Made by a program: the position numbers and the translations under genes. The notes under the pieces are model-generated. The model worked only from the letters and a program-made list of their open reading frames with translations. It was not told where the DNA came from and did not search any database. 22,505 nt of DNA from an uncultured Clostridia bacterium (lineage in GTDB: Bacteria > Bacillota > Clostridia > Monoglobales > Monoglobaceae), in assembly GCA_934463175.1 (NCBI GenBank), contig CAKSIW010000048.1, positions 1-22,505 on the forward strand, read 5' to 3'. Shown in pieces: positions 1 to 5,191 of this stretch; position 1 is the first letter of the stretch; the number at the start of each line of letters is the position of its first letter.

Positions 1-47
1 CTCAGCTATCCTGCCCACTAAAAACCGATATTTTGTCATAGAAAAAT

Positions 48-140
48 CTAATTTACAGAAAAAATCTCACACGCCCGAGAGTTAAGCACGTTATATTTTG
101 GGAAAAGTGCCTTAAGTCCGTTTTTCGGCTTAATTTCCAT
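48..140 (-). CDS. Possible 30-residue ORF, unrecognised
   Basis: An ATG at 138-140 opens a 30-codon minus-strand frame ending in TAG at 48-50. Its composition looks protein-like, with a basic start (MEIKPKNGLKALFPKY) and a later NSRACEIFSVN. There is no convincing Shine-Dalgarno before the ATG and no hydrophobic segment. It lies antisense to a plus-strand sequence that ends in an apparent terminator at 164-222, so the frame may simply be the complement of that transcript. I do not recognise a family. It is listed only because this stretch has no other gene. Confidence 0.2.
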   Translation of the reverse strand: MEIKPKNGLKALFPKYNVLNSRACEIFSVN

Positions 141-222
141 TTGATGACAGTACGTAAAAAGAGAACAGGTTTGTCAAGAGAGAGCATAGCTCATTTAACC
201 ATTGACTTGCCTGTTTTTTTTT
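112..222 (+). terminator. Plus-strand intrinsic terminator of an off-window transcript
   Basis: Arms at 164-177 (starting aacagg, ending gtcaa) and 202-215 (ttgac, then cctgtt) pair over 11 of 14 positions with a 3-base internal mismatch. A small gagc/gctc hairpin sits in the loop. Nine T residues (214-222) follow directly. An extra hairpin lies upstream (ttaagtccg 112-120 with cggcttaa 126-133). No plus-strand gene inside the window precedes it, so it probably ends a gene or RNA starting left of position 1. Confidence 0.6.
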
Positions 223-239
223 GCTATTCAATTTGTTTT

Positions 240-587
240 TTAGTTATTCTGCAAATTAAGTTTCTTTTGTTTGCTATATCCGATAAAACCAAATACTAAA
301 ATTGGAATACCGAACATTGCATACATAATAAAGAATAATGTTCCGACTGAATATTAAATTGCAGCAACCAGTGCAGCCCAGCTTTTTTTAGCAAGAAGAC
401 CAATCCAACCAAAAACTGCACCGATTAAAAACATAATTATATGTGGGGTAACCAATGCTGTTGCGATTGCGCCGCCGACAGCTTCAGCACCATCTGCATT
501 AAGTATTCCACTGCCAAAATACGAGATTAAATAAACAGTATAAAGCGTTGCAAGGGCACTTGCTATAAATAAAATTTTACTTCTCAT
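240..587 (-). pseudogene. Small multi-pass membrane protein, interrupted by in-frame TAA
   Basis: The ATG at 585-587 follows a GAGGTAGAG ribosome site and opens a 77-residue frame (354-587) ending in TAA at 354-356. Reading on in the same frame gives 37 further protein-like codons (YSVGTLFFIMYAMFGIPIL, then VFGFIGYSKQKK) to a second TAA at 240-242. The intact product would be about 115 residues with roughly four hydrophobic segments: about 4-23, 40-66, and two in the continuation. A single change, for example TTA to TAA, explains the break. The gene follows the zinc-ribbon gene by 24 bases and is probably co-transcribed. I recognise the general type (small integral membrane protein of Firmicutes accessory regions) but no function. 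A shortened 77-residue protein could still be made. Confidence 0.7.
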
Positions 588-611
588 AAACTCTACCTCA
601 TTTTCCTTATT

Positions 612-1520
612 TTAATAACTAACTGCTGTTTTTATTGCATATTTTTTAATCTTGCTTATTGGGGCATTTCTGTCGCCCCATTCCGTTCCGTCAGAAAAAT
701 AGACACTATATACATATAAATCACCTGATTTAACGCTTTGGTCTATCATCTGCCATACCATTGTATCTGCTCCGTTTGCTGATATTGGTTTATCACATTG
801 CAATTTGTTCTGAGTAAAAATTCCGTTAACATTTTCGCCATAAACATCTTTGGGTAAAAAGTATAATTGGATTGCTGAAACTTCCTTATCTGTATTATTC
901 TTAATATTGCACTTTAATTCCGGAAACCCAATAATATTATCATACATAGATACCGAAACAGATATTGGACATTCATTTGCAAAGTCAACTGGAATTTCCG
1001 GCTCTTTTTTCGTTTGCACTTCTTCTTTCTTTTCCTCCGTGTCTACGATGTTGTCTGTATCAAAAGTATTTATAATACCTGTATACAAAAAGAATGCAAG
1101 GAAAATACTTATACCAATAAATGCACCTTTTGAAATTCCGTTTGTTTTCTTAAAGCACTCTAACCCTGAAAATAATTTTACAGAACCTTTAGGAACCTTT
1201 GCAAGAACTAAAAACATTAACCCTAAAATACCAAACAAGCAAACTCCGGCAAACATTGATATGTCGGCAATACAACCGATTGCAGAAATACCGGCAAAAG
1301 CAAAGAAAACAATCATCCATATTTTCATACTTGTTCTTAATTTTACGGTTTTAGCATTGTTGTGCTCAAAACTTCCTGTAGTATGTATTGGAGCAGAAAA
1401 CTCTTGTTCTTCTTTTTGAGCAAAAGCTATATCTTCAACTGATAAATCTTTTGTCCCGCACTTTTGGCAGAAAACCATATCATCTGCCATTTGATTTCCG
1501 CACTTCGTACAAAACTTCAT
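612..1520 (-). CDS. Zinc-ribbon membrane protein with C-terminal extracytoplasmic domain
   Basis: The 302-residue product starts with a zinc ribbon of two CxxC knuckles (Cys4/Cys7 and Cys18/Cys21), as in the zinc_ribbon_2 family. A polar linker runs to about residue 65. Hydrophobic segments follow at about 66-84, 86-108 and 132-151, then an acidic/lysine-rich hinge (about 155-172). A 125-residue domain (about 175-300) then has beta-rich composition and resembles the small C-terminal domains (DUF4352/DUF5780 kind) of similar Firmicutes proteins; that match is from memory only. The ATG at 1518-1520 has a purine-rich but weak ribosome site (AAGAGAGAAGAG). It is first in a two-gene minus-strand unit, downstream of the promoter at 1798-1826 and the attenuator-like leader. 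Its role is unknown; a sensory or envelope role is only a guess. Confidence 0.75.
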   Translation of the reverse strand: MKFCTKCGNQMADDMVFCQKCGTKDLSVEDIAFAQKEEQEFSAPIHTTGSFEHNNAKTVKLRTSMKIWMIVFFAFAGISAIGCIADISMFAGVCLFGILGLMFLVLAKVPKGSVKLFSGLECFKKTNGISKGAFIGISIFLAFFLYTGIINTFDTDNIVDTEEKKEEVQTKKEPEIPVDFANECPISVSVSMYDNIIGFPELKCNIKNNTDKEVSAIQLYFLPKDVYGENVNGIFTQNKLQCDKPISANGADTMVWQMIDQSVKSGDLYVYSVYFSDGTEWGDRNAPISKIKKYAIKTAVSY

Positions 1521-1577
1521 TTCTCTTCTCTCTTTTCTGTTGTTTTGTGTATGAATTTATTGTAGCAACCGCCTCCG

Positions 1578-1621
1578 AAAATAAAAAATGCGTAGCCAAC
1601 CCGAGAGCAGAGCTACGCATT
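1578..1621 (-). terminator. Intrinsic terminator inside the leader
   Basis: Minus-strand stem AATGCGTAGC (1621-1612) pairs perfectly with GCTACGCATT (1596-1587) across a 15-base loop and runs into TTTTATTTT (1586-1578). It lies about 58 bases before the zinc-ribbon start codon and after the promoter, so if it works it would cut the transcript before the gene. The 3' arm overlaps a sequence able to pair with 1658-1649, giving an antiterminator option. Confidence 0.65.
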
Positions 1622-1653
1622 AAAAAACGGACAACTCTGGTCTCTAAAGGTTG

Positions 1654-1674
1654 CTACACACTTTTCAAATCCAT
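1654..1674 (-). CDS. Possible 6-codon leader peptide (MDLKSV)
   Basis: Within the leader RNA, ATG at 1674-1672 opens a six-codon frame ending in TAG at 1656-1654. The frame coincides with the 3' arm of the long-range helix, so a ribosome here would mask it. There is no clear Shine-Dalgarno, which argues against translation. It is recorded because short leader peptides are common in ribosome-mediated attenuators. Confidence 0.2.
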   Translation of the reverse strand: MDLKSV

Positions 1675-1797
1675 AACACAAATTTCGGTTAAGAGATGAC
1701 GAAACAAGAGTGTACGCTTTTTACAATATTAGCGTACCTCTTAACCGAACAAAATATTAAACTATGTTTAAAAAATTTGAAAAGTTGTAGCATTAAT

Positions 1798-1826
1798 ATT
1801 ATATCATAAAATAAAAAAGTTGTCTA
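1798..1826 (-). promoter_or_regulatory. Sigma-A-type promoter for the zinc-ribbon unit
   Basis: On the minus strand, TAGACA (1826-1821, one mismatch to TTGACA) is separated by exactly 17 bases from a perfect TATAAT (1803-1798). Transcription would start near 1791-1792, exactly at the first base of the outer arm of the structured leader. That coincidence strengthens both calls. Confidence 0.65.
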
Positions 1827-1991
1827 TAATTTTTTGTTATTTAAGTTAAGAAATGCTCTTTTTTATGCAAAAAAGTTGTTTTTTCCTTTTCAGTTGTTAC
1901 TTAAATGAGAAAAACTATTAAAAAGTTTTATCAAAATCAGCAGAAAGGATTGGATTGGAATAGATAAGAAAACTACTGCACAAGCAAATAG
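1827..1991. other. A+T-rich spacer without an intact gene
   Basis: Between the zinc-ribbon promoter and the recombinase remnant I see only A+T-rich sequence with short homopolymer runs and no supported gene. Short open stretches around 1930-1990 in shifted frames could be decayed recombinase sequence. Confidence 0.4.
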
Positions 1992-2126
1992 GTACATAAA
2001 TATCTTAATTTACAGAAATTAACTCTGTCAGTATTACACAATATGGCAAAGCGTGTTTATGTTCACACACCGAAGAATCGAACACAGGAATTTGACATTG
2101 TTTATGTTTTGGTCGGCATACTGTAA
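1992..2126 (+). pseudogene. Decayed C-terminal remnant of a large serine recombinase
   Basis: This plus-strand frame, ending in TAA at 2124-2126, reads from about 1992 as VHKYLNLQKLTLSVL, then RVYVHTPKNRTQEFDIVY, then VLVGIL. The pattern 'LT..VL..(L/M)..R(I/V)YVH......R.Q.(I/F)DI.Y..(V/I)G' is typical of the extreme C-terminus of large serine recombinases (DUF4368-type tails) in Clostridia transposons; this recognition is from memory. The frame is closed upstream by TAG at 1989, and no catalytic N-terminal domain or CxxC zinc region is in the window, so the gene is a fragment. Sequence from about 1930 to 1990 may hold frameshifted upstream remains. It suggests that 1-2213 derives from a mobile element whose right end lay near dapB. 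Confidence 0.55.
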
Positions 2127-2147
2127 TTATCATTATTCAACAACAAA

Positions 2148-2177
2148 GAAACGGCATAGAAAATACTATGCCGTTTC
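2148..2177 (-). terminator. Terminator of the asd-dapA-dapB operon
   Basis: A perfect 12-bp stem (gaaacggcatag 2148-2159 with ctatgccgtttc 2166-2177) has a 6-base loop and lies 37 bases beyond the dapB stop. On the minus strand the stem is followed by a T-rich tail (TTTGTTGTTG), whereas the plus side has no T run. It most likely ends dapB transcription, though the T tract is interrupted. Confidence 0.6.
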
Positions 2178-2213
2178 AACGAAAACATTATTACTGTTTT
2201 ATCAAGAATACTT

Positions 2214-2972
2214 TTATATGCTCTTAATCAAATCTGTCATATTATAAAGTCCTGCGGCTTTCCCCGAAAGAAATGCGGCTGCACGAATTGCTCCGGCTGC
2301 AAAAACCTCCTTTGAGGCTGCTGTGTGCTTGATTTCTATAACCTCGTCACAGCCTGCAAAAATTATCGAATGCTCCCCGACAATATTTCCGCCGCGGACA
2401 GAATGAATCCCAATTTCGTCACGTCCGCGTTTCTTTCTGACGGAGTGACGGTCGTAGGTATACTGCGGATTGAAACTTACGGTTTCCGAAATCGCGTCTG
2501 CAATTGCAAGCGCGGTTCCGCTTGGCGCGTCAACCTTTTGATTGTGGTGTTTTTCAACGATTTCAATGTCAAAGCTTCTGTCCAGAACCTTTGCTGCACG
2601 GCAAACCAAATCTGTTATGAGATTCACACCGATTGACATATTTGCCGAAAAGAAAATCGGTATCTCACGCGAATAAAATTCAAGCTTTGACACCTGTTCA
2701 CGGCTCAGTCCGGTTGTGCATATCACCGCAGGAATACCGCGGCTTTTTGCATATTCCAAAATTCCGTCCGTGAGTGACGGGTGTGAAAAATCAACTATGC
2801 AGTCAACCTCTTCCCCAATATCTGTAAAATTATCATATACAGGGAATCCGCTGCGGCTTTTCGTGTTGGCGTCCAGTCCTGCCGAGATTGTCACATCATC
2901 ATGTTCTTCTGCAATCCGTGTGACCGCATTTCCCATTTTTCCGTTTGCTCCGCACAATAAAATTCTTGTCAT
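2214..2972 (-). CDS. dapB: 4-hydroxy-tetrahydrodipicolinate reductase
   Basis: Reduces the DapA product to tetrahydrodipicolinate with NAD(P)H in lysine/diaminopimelate synthesis; cytosolic. The 252-residue length is normal. The N-terminal Rossmann motif GANGKMG is at 8-14. The family signature EKHHNQKVDAPSGTA spans 140-154, with the catalytic His pair (142/143) and Lys146. A GTG at 2979-2981 would add three residues, but GAGGAA (2988-2982) directly abuts it and sits 9 bases before the ATG at 2970-2972, so the ATG is chosen. It is the last gene of asd-dapA-dapB, 56 bases after dapA, with a hairpin plus T run in the gap. Confidence 0.95.
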   Translation of the reverse strand: MTRILLCGANGKMGNAVTRIAEEHDDVTISAGLDANTKSRSGFPVYDNFTDIGEEVDCIVDFSHPSLTDGILEYAKSRGIPAVICTTGLSREQVSKLEFYSREIPIFFSANMSIGVNLITDLVCRAAKVLDRSFDIEIVEKHHNQKVDAPSGTALAIADAISETVSFNPQYTYDRHSVRKKRGRDEIGIHSVRGGNIVGEHSIIFAGCDEVIEIKHTAASKEVFAAGAIRAAAFLSGKAAGLYNMTDLIKSI

Positions 2973-2987
2973 TTGTCTCACTTCCTC

Positions 2988-3021
2988 AAAAATGCGCGGA
3001 AAGCCGAACCGACCTTCCGCA
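2988..3021 (-). terminator. Terminator-like hairpin in the dapA-dapB gap
   Basis: On the minus strand, GCGGAA (3020-3015) pairs with TTCCGC (3001-2996), extended by a G-T and a G-C pair. TTTTT (2992-2988) follows after three bases, and the dapB ribosome site GAGGAA starts directly after the T run. It could be a partial intra-operon terminator or an RNA-stability element. The stem is short, so confidence is modest. Confidence 0.35.
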
Positions 3022-3028
3022 CATGCAT

Positions 3029-3916
3029 TTATTTCAGTTTCAAGCCATACTTCGTCAATGAAGCCTTGAGCTTTTCAAGATTTGTCTCTTCCATTTCACA
3101 AAGCGGCAGCCTGAGCTTTCCGACGTTATAGCCGAGAAGATTCATTGCGGTTTTAATCGGAACGGGGTTCACCTCAATAAACAGAGCGTGCATGAGGTCA
3201 AGCATCCCGAGATATTTCTCACGTGCACTTTCGATTCTGCCGCTTGCATAATCTTCACATATGTCGTGTGTTTCCTGCGGAAGAATGTTTGCAACAACGG
3301 AAATCACGCCGCTGCCGCCAAGTGCCATAATCGGCACAATAATATCATCATTCCCCGCATATATAACCAAGTCGGTTTCAGCCTTTATGACAGCCGCAAG
3401 CGCAACATCACCAGTTGCTTCTTTGACTGCAACAATATTTTTATAGTTTTTATCCAAATACTTAAATGTATCAACCGATATGGATATGCCTGTTCTGCTC
3501 GGAACATTATATAGAATAATCGGAATTTTAACGCTGTCTGCAATTGCACCGTAGTGAATTTTCAGACCCTTCTGCGTCGATTTGTTGTAATACGGTGTCA
3601 CAACAAGCAAAGCGTCATATCCGACACTTTCGGCATATTGGCTGAGGCTTATCGCAGCATTTGTATCATTGCTGCCTGTGCCTGCAATCAGGACAATTCT
3701 TCCTTTTGCCTTTTCGGCACAAAACCTCAGAACGTCCTTATGTTCCTCAAGTGACATTGTTGCAGACTCGCCAGTTGAGCCGCAGATAACCAATGCATCG
3801 GTGTGATTCTCAATATGAAATTCAATCAGCTCGGCAAGCTTTTCAAAATCAACGCCGTCTTCAAGATACGGCGTAATCAAAGCGACACCGGAGCCTGTAA
3901 AAACCGGTTTTTTCAT
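3029..3916 (-). CDS. dapA: 4-hydroxy-tetrahydrodipicolinate synthase
   Basis: Condenses pyruvate with aspartate semialdehyde, the first committed step to lysine and diaminopimelate. The 295-residue TIM-barrel protein shows GSTGES at 46-51 (usually GTTGES), the YNVPSRTG motif at 136-143 with the catalytic Tyr136 and substrate-binding Arg141, and the Schiff-base Lys165 in AVKEATGD. The ATG at 3914-3916 is preceded by AAGGGAGA at good distance. It lies 24 bases after asd, whose product is its substrate, so the two are co-transcribed. Confidence 0.96.
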   Translation of the reverse strand: MKKPVFTGSGVALITPYLEDGVDFEKLAELIEFHIENHTDALVICGSTGESATMSLEEHKDVLRFCAEKAKGRIVLIAGTGSNDTNAAISLSQYAESVGYDALLVVTPYYNKSTQKGLKIHYGAIADSVKIPIILYNVPSRTGISISVDTFKYLDKNYKNIVAVKEATGDVALAAVIKAETDLVIYAGNDDIIVPIMALGGSGVISVVANILPQETHDICEDYASGRIESAREKYLGMLDLMHALFIEVNPVPIKTAMNLLGYNVGKLRLPLCEMEETNLEKLKASLTKYGLKLK

Positions 3917-3940
3917 AGTTATGTCTCCCTTCTGTCAGAT

Positions 3941-5020
3941 TCAGTCAAGATAACCCTTTGCCGCAAGCAGCTCCGCCATCAAAATAGCTCCGCCTGCTGC
4001 ACCTCTCAGCGTGTTGTGGGAAAGACAGACAAATTTATAGTCAAACTGACTGTCCTCACGCAAGCGTCCCATTGAAACCGCCATACCGCCCTCTTTTTCG
4101 CGGTCAAGCTTTGTCTGCGGACGGTTATCCTCTTCAAAATAATTCAGGAACTGCTTCGGTGCGGACGGCAGTTCAAGCTCCTGCGGCACACCGCGGAATT
4201 CCTTCCATAGCTTCTTTATCTCATCAATTGACGGCTTATTTTCAAAGCTTACAAAAACAGCTGCCATATGTCCGTCGGAAATCGGAACACGCAGACATTG
4301 TGTTGTTATCGCCGGAGTCGTGGCATCAACAATTTTTCCGTCCTCAATTCTGCCCCAGATTTTCAGCGGTTCAATTTCGCTCTTCTCTTCCTCGCCGCCG
4401 ATATACGGTATGACATTATCAACCATTTCGGGCCATGTTTCAAAAGTCTTTCCCGCACCCGAAATTGCCTGATATGTGCAGGCAAGCACATTTTTTATGC
4501 CAAATTTTCTGAGCGGATGAAGTGCCGGAACATAGCTTTGCAGAGAGCAGTTTGATTTAACCGCAACAAAGCCTCTTTTGGTTCCGAGACGTTTCCTCTG
4601 AGCGTTAATGATTTCCGCATGTTCAGGGTTGAGCTCGGGAACAATCATCGGCACATCGGCTGTGTGTCTGTGTGCAGAGTTGTTTGAAATGACAGGGCAT
4701 TCCGCCTTTGCATACGCTTCCTCCAGCGCACGGATTTCATCCTTTTTCATGTCAACGGCACAGAATACGAAATCAACCTGCTTTGCAATTTTTTCTATGT
4801 CCGCCGCCGCATCATAGACAACCATTTCCTTAACATAATCGGGAATATCTGTTTTCATAGCCCAGCGGTTTCCGACCGCGTCGCCATAGCTCTTTCCCGC
4901 ACTTCTCGGTGATGCCGCAAGCAGTTTTATGTCAAACCACGGATGTTTGTCGAGCAGGGTGATGAAACGCTGCCCCACCATTCCCGTAGCTCCGACTATT
5001 CCGACATTGTATTTTTTCAA
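3941..5020 (-). CDS. asd: Aspartate-semialdehyde dehydrogenase (archaeal/fungal-type)
   Basis: Reduces aspartyl phosphate to aspartate semialdehyde with NADPH, feeding lysine, threonine and methionine. The 359-residue protein has the nucleotide loop GATGMVG (10-16), the catalytic Cys158 in VKSNCSLQ, and His251 in RVPISDGH. Its length, the NPEHAEIINAQRK region and the C-terminal LSHNTLRGAAGGA resemble the archaeal/fungal branch rather than the usual bacterial Asd. The start is a TTG (5020-5018): GGGAGG (5034-5029) lies 8 bases before it and there is no ATG nearby. It is first in the asd-dapA-dapB operon, with a near-perfect promoter about 40 bases upstream. No lysine riboswitch is visible because the leader is very short. 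Confidence 0.95.
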   Translation of the reverse strand: MKKYNVGIVGATGMVGQRFITLLDKHPWFDIKLLAASPRSAGKSYGDAVGNRWAMKTDIPDYVKEMVVYDAAADIEKIAKQVDFVFCAVDMKKDEIRALEEAYAKAECPVISNNSAHRHTADVPMIVPELNPEHAEIINAQRKRLGTKRGFVAVKSNCSLQSYVPALHPLRKFGIKNVLACTYQAISGAGKTFETWPEMVDNVIPYIGGEEEKSEIEPLKIWGRIEDGKIVDATTPAITTQCLRVPISDGHMAAVFVSFENKPSIDEIKKLWKEFRGVPQELELPSAPKQFLNYFEEDNRPQTKLDREKEGGMAVSMGRLREDSQFDYKFVCLSHNTLRGAAGGAILMAELLAAKGYLD

Positions 5021-5056
5021 TTAAGACGCCTCCCGGTAATTATATAATTACTTTAT

Positions 5057-5085
5057 ATTATATGATATTTCAGCCGTATTGTCAA
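5057..5085 (-). promoter_or_regulatory. Consensus sigma-A promoter of asd-dapA-dapB
   Basis: On the minus strand a perfect TTGACA (5085-5080) and a perfect TATAAT (5062-5057) are separated by exactly 17 bases. The predicted start near 5050 gives a leader of about 30 bases ending in the GGGAGG ribosome site, so control by leader RNA is unlikely. Confidence 0.85.
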
Positions 5086-5191
5086 TTGTTTTTTGTAACA
5101 TAATTTTAATAATATCTCAAAAGGATTTGGCATTTTTTTGTCGAATTTTATTTTTAGAGAAATTATATAAAACTTTATGAAAGGTCTTATC

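Larger units (their letters stand above)
1561..1792 (-). promoter_or_regulatory. Attenuator- or riboswitch-like leader of the zinc-ribbon gene
   Basis: On the minus-strand transcript the 5' arm (1792-1775) pairs with 1670-1652 over 18 base pairs with one bulged base, closing a long-range helix. Inside it, 1749-1738 pairs perfectly with 1695-1684 (12 bp), and 1737-1731 pairs with 1718-1712 (7 bp). An alternative pairing uses a second CTCTT copy at 1710-1706. The strand 1658-1649 (TGTAGCAACC), half buried in the outer helix, can instead pair with 1601-1592 (the 3' arm of the terminator below) or perfectly with 1570-1561. Mutually exclusive helices between a promoter and a terminator are the hallmark of transcription attenuation. 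I cannot match it to a named riboswitch; no T-box motif (GGTGGNACC) is present. Confidence 0.55.

Noticed and set aside
850..1419. 189-codon plus-strand ORF opposite the zinc-ribbon gene
   Set aside because: Complement of a clearly coding minus-strand frame, with no ribosome site and no recognisable motif.
1561..1658. Integron attC-like site (10-bp inverted repeat around a hairpin)
   Set aside because: The end sequences do not fit the RYYYAAC/GTTRRRY core and there is no integrase or cassette array.
1561..1792. Retron-like non-coding RNA (nested inverted repeats)
   Set aside because: No reverse transcriptase gene is present in the window and the promoter/terminator layout fits a leader of the next gene better.
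1561..1826. T-box leader
   Set aside because: No GGTGGNACC-type T-box or AGTA specifier motif, and the downstream gene is not an amino-acid gene.
2053..2247. 64-codon plus-strand ORF
   Set aside because: It is out of frame with the recombinase-like remnant, has no ribosome site and runs into the dapB 3' end.
5021..5056. Lysine riboswitch before asd
   Set aside because: The predicted leader is only about 30 bases, far too short.
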